From Hepsetus odoe (taxonomy: Eukaryota; Chordata; Actinopteri; Characiformes; Hepsetidae), in the NCBI GenBank assembly GCA_017165825.1, contig CM029369.1:16201458-16265457 (forward strand): a DNA stretch of 64,000 nucleotides, written 5' to 3'. The notes below the pieces were generated by a model that ran no database searches, had not been told where the DNA came from, and worked only from the letters and a program-made list of their open reading frames with translations. This document shows positions 36,898-47,790 of the stretch, piece by piece. Numbering within the stretch: position 1 is the first letter of the stretch; each line of letters starts with the position of its first letter. The position numbers were made by a program, and so were the translations under genes.

Positions 36898-37305
36898 GTA
36901 GTAATATCAGTGTGTCATTGTCCAGTAACTCCTCTGAGGTGCTGGAGGGAGACCATATCCTCTTGACCTGCTCTGTCTATTCCACACGGGGGCCGCTGTC
37001 TGTGCTCTGGCAGTGGACAAATAAAACCGGTAATGGTCCTGCTGTGGATGTGATGGCAGTGGACCGTGATGGCACTGTGAGACCTGGACCGACATATCGG
37101 GAGCGTCATAGCTATGGGGAGGTCCACGCGGAGCGCATCCGATCGGACGCTTTCACACTGGCTCTATATAATGCGTTCCCCACAGATGACGGCCAATACC
37201 ACTGCAGTGCCACCGAGTGGCTCCAGAGTGGCAGCGCCCCAGACTGGACCTGGCAGCAGATCAGCGAGAAATCCGCCACCAAGCCTGTCACTGTCAAATC
37301 TGTTG
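36898..37305 (+). CDS. igsf3: igsf3 exon encoding Ig V domain 4
   Basis: Internal coding exon of 408 bp, phase 1 to phase 1. A long CT-rich tract and CTACCAG form the acceptor and G|GTAAGA the donor. The A from the previous exon plus GT gives Ser, so the join reads PLSSNISVSL. The V-type Ig domain has its first Cys at 36969-36971 (LLTCSV), Trp residues in VLWQW, the strand motif DRDGTVRPGPTYRER, and second Cys at 37203-37205 in DDGQYHCSATEW. The EWI position reads Glu-Trp-Leu here, a conservative variant. Three N-glycosylation sequons are visible (NIS, NSS, NKT), which fits an extracellular domain. The order and content match IGSF3 domain 4 as recalled. The following intron is 7191 bp. Confidence 0.87.
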
Positions 37306-39384
37306 GTAAGATCAATCAAGCCAAATGTGATTACAAATGTGAATGGTTATAGAAATTTAGAATGTGATTCAAGGAATCAAAATCCTCTGTATCACTACGG
37401 TTCAGTTTGATTCAAACTAAATATTTTGGATGACTTTTTTTAAGTAAATAATGGCACAAACTATTGACTGAACTTGATGCTTTAAATTGATATGTGGCAA
37501 ACTGTCATGACATCAAATACTGTCTCATCTGTCTTGGCAGCTACCTGGAATGGTAACATGATGCTGTTACAATAATGGACATCATCTAGCATAACAGCTC
37601 ATGATGCTGCCTTGACATGCTGATGTCAATTGTTATGTAGCTGGGGTAAAATAATGTGCTGCTGAATATTATTATAATCAGTATGATATAGCCTTTCAAA
37701 GTACAGCTGAATCATCACATTGCATCACAAAGCACTGGTGCATTTTTGCTCTCATAGCCTCAAGAGCATAGACTCAGCTTTGTTCACACTAAGAGCCACT
37801 CTGCTGCCTGCTGTTAAATCAAACGCTGTGTATTGATGCCCAGATACGGGGCCTTGAACTAATGTGCTCTGCATTTTTCTGCTATTAAAGTTGTCACATC
37901 GACTTATTCATGATGTCACTAATGCAGAATGGTTGAGCTGACAAAAGCACTCTGCCTTTCTTTTGATGGAGCACACAAGCACACACAAACTCTCCTTTGT
38001 GACAGAAAATGATATCTATTCATACATGCTTTACAGGCAGAGAGACAGTTTCATTTGGGAAACCTTTGGTAGAACATGGCGCAGGCCACACTCATTGGCG
38101 GGACATGCTCTCTTCTGTTTTAGAGGAGCTCACCTCTGTCAGCTCCCCATGAAGATTAATGACTATCCCTGCCCTGCCTCCACTTTAACATGTGTATCTG
38201 CTCTTTATCTAATGAGCTCTATGCACGAAACATCCTGTGAGAGCATGAAGCTGCAGGAGGGTCAGCACAGATTCAGGATTTGACCATTTTCCTGATAGTT
38301 TGAGTCTTCTTGAACATTTCAAGGCTTCATGTATAGTTGGTTCTATAAGCCGTTAATATTGTCTTGGGAGCCACATACTGTAGTGCATGTGCTTGAAGTT
38401 CTCCAGGAGCTTCAGCTTTGAAATTAAAAAGTAATGTGATACACTTATTTGTAACTCATTTTCTACATAACTTATTTATTCATGCTTTCCTCGACTAGCG
38501 CTACGCTGATTATTTTTAACTGTGCCAGTGTCAGGACTAGCTTTGTTCATTGTTTTTAGCATGTTCTCCTTTGATTTGAAACCCAAACAAGTCAGCGTGT
38601 GAAGATTCTCTCCTTTGTTCACGTCTGCCATTTTATTACTCAAACAGAAAGCAAAGGAAGGTGTGTGAAGAAGAGCCACTTTGTTCAAATGTTTCATACC
38701 TGTGTTTTATTCCAATTTTAGTATTTTAACACATAATATATTCTTTAAGTACTCTTACACAAGACAGCAGTGAATGTGTGCGTAGATACAGGTAAAAAAG
38801 GAATGCTACTGCCTTGCTGCCTACCCCTCTTAATGCTGTCCTGCTTTAAAGCTGTGATAGGTCCATTGCAGGGTAAAAATAGTTCTGTTCTGGTTTTGTG
38901 GACTTGGCTCCTGTGCCAGTGAGCTCTGTCTCAGAGGAACAGAGGAGCAGACAGTGTGTGTCTGAGCAGAGCTAGGTGCGTATGCTGTGTTTGTGTGCAG
39001 AGCCAGGTTTAACATGCTCATTAGTCTCCAGCATTACTGTGGATGCTGAATTGGCTTAAGGACCATCCCTAGGCAACAGGACTGATTGTGTAGACCAGTG
39101 GTTTCAGAGTTCCAGCCCTGGAGGTCTACAGTTTCATGAGTTAAACTCAGTCTGTAAGCCCAGGCTAAATACTAATCCCCCCCAAAGTCCAGTTATAAGA
39201 TTTGTGCAGGTTATGTATCAAATACTGTTTATTTTTATATTATTTTACAACTGTTTATACATTAAACAATCTGTTTTGTTACTGTGCTTGATTTACAGTG
39301 AAGGAAGCAAGTATTGAACAGGTCGACATATTTCAAGTGCTATTTACATGAAATTTAGATTAGACGATGGTGTTAATGAGCAAG

Positions 39385-39540
39385 TTAGCATCCCCACTGC
39401 TCCCCGAGCCCTATGCGGCGCCCCACTGCTTCACAGATTTGATGGGTTAAATGCAAGGAAACATTTTGTTGTGGTTCACTGTGTGCTGTGCTGTGGTGTC
39501 TTCACCATGACAAAATGATTACTTTCACTTCACTTATCAT
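39385..39540 (+). mobile_element. SINE family 1 fragment, head missing
   Basis: The body and 3' part of family 1 in plus orientation: CCCACTGCTCCCCGAGCCC, GATGGGTTAAATGCAAGG, TTTGTTGTGGTTCACTGTG, and the 3' TTACTTTCACTTCACTT. The tRNA-like head is absent, consistent with 5' truncation. Confidence 0.7.
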
Positions 39541-40181
39541 TTCATTAATTCAAAAACGATTTTACCAGTAACTCCATCTTGATTGCATGTCATCAAATCA
39601 TTTGTTAGCAAGCTGTCACACCAAAACATCATATGATGGGTGAAGCCTATGAGCTCCCAAGACCTTTGCAACAGGATTTTTCGGCAGGATTGTTTAAAAC
39701 TACTGGTAGCACAGTTTATGTACGGATGAAATCTGAATGCCTTTAATCAACATTATGGTAATTATTTGCATTGGGAAGGAACACCATTCCACCTTCAGCC
39801 AACCACACTGTTAGTTCCTCACAATGTTTTCAGCTGGGACATAAAAAGAGATGCAATATGACCTGGAAGCTGCATATACCGTCATCGCAGGATAATTGGC
39901 AATTCCACCCCATGGTGTGTGATCTAACCTTTCTTTTCTAGAAATCATGTAGAAAAGCTCATGAAGTTTGTTAGGAGACTACAATACAGAGATGCCTGTA
40001 GATCACTGGGAGAATCTAATGTGTTTTTTTTGGCAGCAATACAATAGGATGGTCAATATAATGTTTGGAGGACAAATGGCTCATGCATATGACCCCAAAT
40101 AACATCACACAGTCAAGTTTGGCAGTAGAAGCATCGTGGTATAGGCCTGCTTATACCACGATGGTATAAGGAAATAAAGCA

Positions 40182-40245
40182 CTGTTGTAAGTCGCTCTGG
40201 ATAAGAGCGTCTGCTAAATGCCGTAAATGTAAATGTAAATGCTTC
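40182..40245 (+). repeat. SINE family 2 tail-only fragment
   Basis: GTCGCTCTGGATAAGAGCGT followed by CTGCTAAATGCCGTAAATG and ATGTAAATG units. Only the 3' tail is present, as expected for a severely 5'-truncated insertion. Confidence 0.75.
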
Positions 40246-41199
40246 TCTTCTCTTGGTAATGGGAGAGTCCATATAATTCACTAGAAATTAATGTACTGGT
40301 AAATTCTAAGAAGAATCTGTTGTTTCCTTTCTAACAGAGAGGAACTGCTTCATAACCTTGTTTCAGACTGTATAAAATAACACGATCACTTTGGTCTGAA
40401 TGGTTGGGTCAAGGGCCATCCTGACTGATGGAAAGGGAGGTGTGCTATCTTGTAGTATCATTAGAAATGAGTGCTTTTGCTTATGGGAATATGAGTGTTC
40501 ATGTCAAATATAGGGAGCGAGCTGTAAGCCATGACTCTTTTCATCAGCACTTGCTTGTCACTAGAGCAGCATTTTCTTTACTTATGCCTGACCTCACTTA
40601 CGTCTCCCTTTAATGCAAGCCCTAGAAAAATACTGTGATAGGAATAAATAATGGACAATTATGAAAGAGGAGAAAAGAGGTTGTTTTAAAGAGAATAATA
40701 AAAAGTTCGGTGATGGGAAGATGGGGATTTCAGGATAGTGATGTGTTGAGTAAGTGACAAGGTAATTGCTTTCCCTTCCACTGTTTATGTGTGTAGAGGA
40801 TGTATAGTATATGATTTTCTGAATGTGCCCTTAACAAGAATGTGCAAACTGGCAATATAGTTATATGTCTGGTTATTAACTTAATGTAGAGATAACCAGC
40901 CTGAGCTGCTGAGGGTTGGATGAGGGATGAAGGCCTGGGCAGGAGGGTGCTTTTGCTTAAAGAATAGCCCAGTCATCCTTGTTTTATATTTATGAGCTAG
41001 GTGTCTATTACAGATACACTAAATAAAAGGGATCAAGTACATGCATGTGGCATTTTAGTCCCTTTAACTCTTTGTCAATGAATTGTGTTAACAACTTTAT
41101 ATAATGAATATGCTTGATAGTTTATATATAGTTTAGAATTCTACAATGCTTCCATCCATCCATCCAAATTGGATTTAAGCATGTCAGTTGATGTGTATT

Positions 41200-41990
41200 T
41201 TTGTAATGAAGGAGGGTGTGGCTTGAGATCAACAACCTATATGAAGGTGTACATAATTATTAGGCAGCTTCTTTTCCTCAAACAACATGGGCCAAAAAAG
41301 AGAGAGAACTGACTCTGAAAAGTCAAAAATTGTAAAAAAATATATATATATATTTCAGAGGGATCCAGCACTCTTGAAATTGCTAAGATTCTGGTGCATG
41401 ATTATAGAGCTATCAGGCAGTTTGTTGCAAATAATCAATAGTGTCGCAAGAAACGTGTTGAGAATCAAGCGAGAAGCTACCTGGAAGCCATTATCCTCCA
41501 CTGCTCTCATATTCCAGAACTACAACCTACCTGGAGTGCCCAGAAGTACAAGGTGCTCAGTGCTCAGAGACATGGTCATGGGAAGGAAAGCTGAAACCCA
41601 ACCAGCACTGAACAAGACACATAAGCTGAAACGTAAAGACTGGGCCAAGAAACATCCCAAGACAGATTTTTCAAAGGTTTTATGGACTGATGCGGTGAGA
41701 GTGACTCTTGACAGAGCAGGTGGATGGACCCGTACCTGGATCAGAAACGGGCACAGAGCTCCACTTAGACTTAGACGCCAGCAAGGTAGACGTGGGGTAC
41801 TGGGTTGGGCTGGTATTAGTAAAGATGAGCTAGTTGTACTAACTTGGCTTGAAGATGGACTCGGAATCAACTCCCAAACCTACTGCTGGTTTTTAGAAGA
41901 TATTTCTAAAGACACTTCTAGTGACATCTTTCAAAAAGTCCCTGATTGTAATGCAGGAAGTACTGCACTTTGTGGCTAGTAAAATGCCTC
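41200..41990 (+). pseudogene. Tc1/mariner transposase remnant (family B), truncated
   Basis: Begins near a GTGTACATAATTATTAGGCAG terminal-type sequence, with the start codon at 41287 (MGQKRERTDSEKSKIVKKY). A 230-residue frame follows, with LKRKDWAKKHPKTDFSKVLW, then TDAVRVTLD, GRRGVLGWAGISKDELV and INSQTYCWFLED. The first catalytic Asp (WTD) is present. The region for the second Asp and the Glu of the DDE triad is missing, as is the right terminal repeat, so the copy is inactive. The part between residues 25 and 90 looks degraded. A SINE starts immediately after it. It matches a common teleost Tc1-like family as recalled. Confidence 0.75.
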
Positions 41991-41997
41991 AAAGGTG

Positions 41998-42230
41998 AAA
42001 GAATAGTGACATGCACACAGTGAACCACAACGAAATTGGACCTCTGCATTTAACCCATGCTCATGCAAACACTGTGCAGCAGGGGGCAGCTATTGAAAGC
42101 ACCCAGGGAACAGTGACGGGGTCGGTACCTTGCTCAAGGGTTCCTCAGGGCAACCTACTGGTAAGGGGTTTGAACCCACAATCTTCTGATCCTGTGGCCA
42201 CCTCCCTAACCACTAGGCCACCGCTGCCCC
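41998..42230 (-). mobile_element. tRNA-headed SINE (family 1)
   Basis: Minus-strand copy with head GGGGCAGCGGTGGCCTAGTG, B-box-like GGGTTCAAACCCC, body CCTGAGGAACCCTTGAGCAA and GCATGGGTTAAATGCAGAGG. The 3' tail is short. It abuts the Tc1 family B remnant to its left, so the insertion may mark where that element is broken. Confidence 0.78.
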
Positions 42231-43219
42231 AGAATACTGCAAATTTTAAAATGCAACATTGAATAAGCAACATTGTTGCTATAAAAGTCTATATCAGTTA
42301 ATGATGAATTATTTTTCTCGCCAGAGCAGGACAGTGAGAAAATCTCAGTCTTGTAAATTATTCTTCTATAAATATGACATAATCTGTGTGGGAGGCTTAT
42401 AACTGAGGAGTAGATGCGTTGTACATGTGGCAAACTGAAAACAAGCCCTACGTCCCATCAGACTAGCCCAGTGTCTCTGTGTAATGAAGATGCATTCTCC
42501 CTGGCTGTCCTGCAGCTGGGTTCTGCTTGCTGGAAATGAAGACATTGATTACAACTCACCGTGTTCTGCACTGAAGGACAGCAGGGACAAAGACCCATTT
42601 ATGAACATGAAAGAGCTGACAGCAGAACAAAGCACGGATCCGCTAATCTACCCGGACATGAAGGATATGCAATAAAAATCAGAGAGAAATGCTGGAGTTC
42701 ATCAATATTCTCTCTCACACTCACTTTCTCTGTCTCCCTGCCTGCCATGGTGTATGTCTCTGTATGCCTCTAACTCTCCTTTCCCTCTTGCTTGCCTTCA
42801 TCTCCCCATAAGCCTTGTCCTTCTCTTGTGATCTCTGAATCAGAAAGTTTTCAATCGTTCCTCTCCCCTTTGCAATCTGCTCTTTGTTCCAATTTCTCTT
42901 TTATTGTAATATCTTTCGCTTTTCCTTCATTAGCCACTTAACCTTGATTTATTCTCCCCTGGAGACACACAAGTAGACCATGTATCCTGTTTGTGTGTTT
43001 CCTATTCAGATAAGAATCAGTTTATCAAAGATGGCTGATATCTATCAGGATGTTTTTTTTTTTTTTGTTTTTGTTTTTTTTTTTTTTTTTACTTTTTAAA
43101 TGAATAGCCATTTCTGTCTTCTAGTATCAAAAAGCCATATATAATCTGCTTAAGGGAACATTTGGACAGGGTTGCATGAGTCACCTTGCTCAGTAGAGCT
43201 TACTGGGCAGTGCATCAGT

Positions 43220-43278
43220 TGTGTGTGTGTGTGTGTGTGTGCATGTACATATGTGTAAAATAAATAAATAAATAATAT

Positions 43279-43332
<54 letters not shown>
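43220..43332. repeat. GT, TAAA and AT microsatellite cluster
   Basis: A (GT)11 run at 43220-43241, TAAA units at 43259-43273, then an AT run to about 43332 with one AA break. Confidence 0.94.
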
Positions 43333-43337
<5 letters not shown>

Positions 43338-43484
43338 TTACACAGTCAGCTAAGTTTAAAGATGATAACATTTTTTTTTTTAAAAACATGGTAAATTTGT
43401 GAGTTAAACCTACTCTGAGTTAAGTTGAAAACTGCCAGTTCATTTTTAGCCAAACTCTTCCTCTAACGTCTCTTTTTACCTGCA

Positions 43485-43853
43485 CTACACTGATGTGGAC
43501 ACCATTGTGCCAGCAGCACGAGGCAGGCTGCTCCCCAGGATGAAGTTGGCCCACACTAACAGCTGCTCCCAAAGACACCAACACAAACGTGCTGGATCGT
43601 CCAAATGGTGCTTCACGCCCTCCTCAGGGAAGCCATTCCAGCCCATTTTCTCCTTTGCATCTTCAAACGTGAAGAACGAGCAGCCCGGGCATTCTTCTTT
43701 AATGAGGCCTGTTCCCAAGGCCATTGTACTGAGAGCAGTGTTGCTGGAAATTGCTTTCGAAGGATGGCAGTAGAAACGGCACATGGGCACAGGCTTGTCA
43801 TCTGCACCGCAGTGCATGAGTGGGCTCGTCAGCATTAGAGGAGAATTAACCAT
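43485..43853 (-). other. Unassigned open frame of 122 codons (also open on the plus strand)
   Basis: The minus-strand frame starts at 43853 and stops at 43485. It has mixed composition and features such as KEECPGCSFFTFEDAKEKMG and LCWCLWEQLLVWANFILG. The plus strand is open from 43495 to 43773 and again in another frame at 43605-43838. GC content here is visibly above the surrounding intron. A donor-like CAG|GTAAAA lies just past the end on the minus strand. I do not recognise a family in either direction. It may be an exon of an antisense gene, a fossil gene or transposon fragment, or a GC-rich stretch with open frames by chance. Confidence 0.25.
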
Positions 43854-44496
43854 TAAATTGACTCGTGTTCACTTGTTGTGCCTGCTTGCATGCCAGGGTA
43901 CTAGTATGACACAGAGGATGAGAAACACAATAATGACAACAGCAGCAAAACAAATCTCTTTACACTTTGCTGTTAATAAGATTAGACTCCAAGTACAATG
44001 TCAGAGCAAATTAGTCTGGTTCAATGGAACAGAATCACACCACTGCATACAGGCACGTCTGTGTTCGTGTTAGCGTTCACAACTGACAGTAAGTTGGTGC
44101 TTTGGGCAGATGTTGGCTGATTTTAGTCAAAGAATATGGCATTGGTAAAGCCATTAGTCAGCCAAGAGGAGGATGGAAAAACATCATGAGGGTCTACATC
44201 AATGCGGCTTCATATTCTGCTGTGCACCGTGTGAAACATCTGTTTCGAGCAGCAAGCTCCTTGCAAAATACATTCCTTTAATGTAAAGTTCCCAATTTTT
44301 TTTTTTTTTTATGTGCTAAGGTAAATGACAAGTATTTGACTACTTTTCTAAAGGAACTGGTCTGTTAAGAATGTTTAAAGTCATGCAATATTTAACACTT
44401 GCATTTATTTTAATAATTTCTTGTATTGTTGCAGTTGAAATACCCCTACTCACCTTTTAACTGAGGCATCTACTTTCCTTCTCTTCTCTTTGACAG

Positions 44497-44904
44497 AATC
44501 GTCCTTCTTCGTATCTGCCTCGTCCCGTACTCCCAGTGTAACATTTGGGGACTCATTCGACTTGCAGTGCATAGTGAAGTCTCGGCATAATCCCAGCGTT
44601 CCAGCCTCTGTTACTTGGCGCTTCCAGGCAGCAGAGGGCCACCGAGAATTCCGAGATGTGGTAACATTTACACGGGATGGCACGCTGCAGTGGGGGGAGC
44701 AGGTGTTGGGCCTTGGTATTCGAACCTCAGTGGATCGCACACGCAGTAACACCAACTTTCGGCTCAGTGTGACCCAGGCTGGGCGCAAGGAGGCTGGAAC
44801 GTACCAATGTGCCGCTGTGCTCTACCGGCGGTATTATGATGGCACCTGGAGAACCATCGCCAACCGAACATCTAATCTGCTTGGCATCAGTGTACTGCAG
44901 CCAG
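44497..44904 (+). CDS. igsf3: igsf3 exon encoding Ig V domain 5
   Basis: Internal coding exon of 408 bp, phase 1 to phase 1, with acceptor TTTGACAG and donor G|GTGGGT. The G from the previous exon completes GAA (Glu). The V-type Ig domain has its first Cys at 44568-44570 (FDLQCIVK), framework Trp in SVTWRFQ, the motif VTFTRDGTLQWG, and second Cys at 44808-44810 in EAGTYQCAAV. One N-glycosylation sequon (NRT) starts at 44862. The sections SRTPSVTFGDSFDLQC and RTSNLLGISVLQP resemble IGSF3 domain 5 as recalled. No later igsf3 exon is visible up to 64000, so the next intron is at least 19 kb. The reading frame stays open past the donor to a stop at 45144-45146, partly through a repeat. Confidence 0.88.
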
Positions 44905-44989
44905 GTGGGTTTTATTTGCATGCAAGCAAGTATCTGTTTCCTTATAGCAGCAGTGGCAATTTCTGGTATTGGAAGGCTAATGTTAGCCA

Positions 44990-45130
44990 GGTTTGGAGAC
45001 TTGCCTGCTCAAACCCCCCTGATTCAATTCAGTTAATTATCTGTTTTAACAGATGCATTAGAGCAAAGACTGTTTCCAAACTCTGGTGGACGCTAGCCCT
45101 CCAGGACCAAAGCAATGACACCTGCTTTAC
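44990..45130 (-). repeat. hAT-like non-autonomous element fragment
   Basis: Contains CCTGATTCAATTCAGTTAAT, TAACAGATGCATTAGAG and GGACGCTAGCCCTCCAGGAC. In reverse these resemble the common teleost element with the words GTCCTGGAGGGCTAG and TCAATTAA. It begins about 85 bp after the Ig5 exon and forms part of that exon's open read-through frame. The family call is from memory. Confidence 0.45.
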
Positions 45131-45227
45131 AGCCTTACTTAAGTGATAGAGTTTCATTTTTGTCTTGTTGAGAACATGATTAGGAGCGTAGTTTTGATTT
45201 TAGATAGTGTACTGTAGTGTGTAGATA

Positions 45228-45255
45228 GTGTGTGTGTGTGTGTGTGTGTGTGTGT
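45228..45255. repeat. TG microsatellite
   Basis: About 14 TG units, 320 bp after the Ig5 exon. Confidence 0.93.
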
Positions 45256-46242
45256 TGCTTGGTCTAAGGTGACCCTCTTGAGCTGCCAATAACCTTGATC
45301 TACCACAGCAAGTAATTAGGGGGACGGAAAAGGCAAAGTTAGAAAGTGAGAGTGATTCAAGGAAAAAATGACTGTTCATATCTGTCCCTGTAGAGAAAGA
45401 CATGATGAGCATTCTCAACGACCCTTTATTGCACATTAGGAACATAAATGTGCATAACCTTGCATACATCGACACACATTTGACAAAGGAATCCATATTT
45501 CAGATGATTCAATGACATGATTGCAGCAAGCATCACTTATACAGCTATATTAAAACTATCAATTCAAGTCAGTTCCTTACAGGCTTGCTCTTTCTATATG
45601 GATACATGCATTAACTTTACATTACTGTAATATTTTTTAATTGCACCTTTAAAGGAGAATGTTTCATAGGGCAAGAGTGATATGCATATGTTTCTATATA
45701 TTTTTGTGCTCAGCCACAGTGAAATGAGGGGCATGAGGTTAATTATAAAGTGTTGTGTTGGGACCTGATGATTTGATGGTCCTTTTAAGGCTCCAGATTA
45801 TCAAGTATTCCCCTTTCACGCTCTCCTGCCCACCATCTTGCTCTCTCACCCCGACTCCCACCCCCTTTATTAATTCCGCCAGGCCTGCCCCATTCCAAAA
45901 GCCCCAGTAGCACAGAAACCCTGTCCTCCTGATCTATGCTAGTGCTGTAAAGCTCCCCCCAGCTTTGCCAGTGTGAGCACTGGGGGCGTTTGAGTGTGTG
46001 TTAGTACCATTACTAATTTTTATGTAACATGAATAAAGGTTATCAGCAGAATTTGACATATGAGACTTTTCCTCATGCGATCTTCTGTCTTGTTGGCTGC
46101 AGGCTAATCATCTTTCTGCCCAACAGTTTCACACAGCTTAGAGATGTTTGGTTTGAAGCAGTGTGTGTCGGGTTGGCTGAAGTTAATGGCTCTGAAACAA
46201 TACTTCACTCAAATGGCTTACTCCCTGCCCCTTGGCACCCCT

Positions 46243-46284
46243 CCACACACACACACACACACGCGCGTGCACGCGCACACACAC
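46243..46284. repeat. Alternating CA/CG tract with CGCGCGTGCACGCG core
   Basis: Forty-two bases of unbroken purine-pyrimidine alternation. The CA runs flank a core ACGCGCGTGCACGCGC, a sequence class known to favour Z-DNA. Confidence 0.93.
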
Positions 46285-46554
46285 TGCTGTGTGGTGTGTT
46301 AACTAGCTTATTCCTCAAATTTGTTGAATTTTGCAAAGCTGAGCAAAGCAAAATATTAGTGGCTGTTTTATTGGGGATAGAGTTTTGTTAGTTGGTTTAG
46401 TTATCCATTTTTAACATCAAAATAGTGAAAGGGTTCCATTTCCAATAAATGGATTGGGTACTTTTATCTTTTTAACTTAATTTTATCATTATAAATAAAT
46501 AGCTGTTCCCACAAAAATCCTCCTACAGTTCTAATACATGCACTTCAGGTGAAC

Positions 46555-46725
46555 TGAAATGCTAAATCGCCCGTAGTTGTGACTGTGTGAATATGCATGC
46601 TTGTCTGTGGGGCTGCTCTGTGATGGACTGGTGACCTGTCCAGTTTTTCTCCACATTTGGTCTAGTGAGCTCAGGCGTAAGTTCCGTGAAGCAGCTTGGA
46701 AAATAAATGAATGAAATTCTGTTCC
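46555..46725 (+). repeat. Fish-wide repeat, same 3' module, opposite orientation
   Basis: Contains GCTAAATCGCCCGTAG, GTGATGGACTGGTGACCTGT and GCTTGGAAAATAAATGAATG, which match the common teleost repeat whose core is a GATGGACTGG..GACCTGTCC motif. It is a third, independent context for the module used as tail in the composite SINEs. Confidence 0.55.
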
Positions 46726-46937
46726 AGGCATTAAAGTGTACTTGTTTGGCGGTCTGCACTCAGGTCCAGTTAATCCAAATACAACAAACATCTCTGTGTT
46801 CATATTTACACATACTGAGATTGCATTGATTAAATGAGAAAGGAGTGATTATTCCAGCTCAAATGTTCAGTTGCCCAAAGTTTATTTTGTATTATAAATA
46901 ATTAGGCCAGATTTTGGGATAAAGCACCACTCCTTCA

Positions 46938-46969
<32 letters not shown>
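46938..46969. repeat. ATT microsatellite
   Basis: About ten ATT units, the only clear trinucleotide array in the window. Confidence 0.93.
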
Positions 46970-46971
<2 letters not shown>

Positions 46972-47022
46972 GTATTATTAGATATGGATATTATATGGAT
47001 ATTTTCAAACATGTACATCACT

Positions 47023-47612
47023 ACACTGGTCAGCCATAACCTCTAAACCACTTGCTTAAATTTGTGCACTTCTGACTTGTCAAGGGATGGACTTCTGGAG
47101 CTCTGCTCTGGTATCTGGCACCAATTCTTTAGTAGCCGATCTTTTAAATACTGTAAACTGAGAAATTGGCCCTTCATGGATTGAATTGGTTCATTCAGTA
47201 CATCCACAGATTCTTAAAAGGATTTAGATCTGGGAAACTCTCGAGTCCAAGATCTATTGTGGCATGACATTCTGAATGATGCCACTGCGTCTAGGGAATA
47301 CCATTGCCATGAAGGGGTCAACTAGGACCCAAGCTAGGTCCCATAGTGCAACCTTGTGCCACCTGTGCACTGAATGTTCTTCACTGGGCCACCTTTGGTA
47401 GGAATTAACTACTGCATACTAGGAACACCACATGAGCACATCACCATTTTCTTCAGGTATCCCTTTTTTCAGGATTCCAACACATCAGCTTCAAGAACGT
47501 ACTGTTTACTGGCTGTCTAATATATCTGACCACTGGTGTCTTTGTAACAAGATAATCAATGTAAATGACTTTTTTTCTTTTAGTGGTTAAATTATGGCCA
47601 ATTGGTATATAT
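47023..47612. mobile_element. Tc1/mariner-type DNA transposon remnant (family A) with terminal inverted repeats
   Basis: The left end reads CACTGGTCAGCCATAACC and the right end TTAAATTATGGCCAATTGG, an imperfect terminal inverted repeat pair about 590 bp apart. The interior matches, with deletions, a widespread fish Tc1-like element: CTGGCACCAA, GGCCCTTCATGGATTGAA, GGGAATACCATTGCCATGAA, CACCTTTGGTAGG, and AACAAGATAATCAATGT next to the right end. The coding region is on the minus strand in this family and is mostly deleted here, so this is a non-autonomous fossil. The family was recognised from memory of its consensus. Confidence 0.75.
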
Positions 47613-47717
47613 GGTCTTTAAGATGCAAAGTAAATATAGACAAGTTAGGGACTCCTCTGTCTCTGGCGGCCCTAACAGATCTTCACTTTCTATTTGATGA
47701 CTGACTTATCATGCTGA

Positions 47718-47722
<5 letters not shown>

Positions 47723-47765
<43 letters not shown>

Positions 47766-47790
47766 CTCTCTCTCGCTCTCTCTCTCTCTG
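47723..47790. repeat. TC microsatellite
   Basis: TC units with two TCGC interruptions, 110 bp after the Tc1 family A remnant. Confidence 0.94.

Larger units (their letters stand above)
37306..44496 (+). other. igsf3 intron between Ig4 and Ig5 exons
   Basis: 7191-bp intron bounded by GTAAGA and TTTGACAG. It contains SINE fragments near 39.4 and 40.2 kb, a broken Tc1/mariner transposase next to a SINE at 41.2-42.2 kb, a GT/AT microsatellite block at 43.2-43.3 kb, and an unassigned stretch at 43.49-43.86 kb that is open on both strands. The remainder is plain AT-rich intron. Confidence 0.8.
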
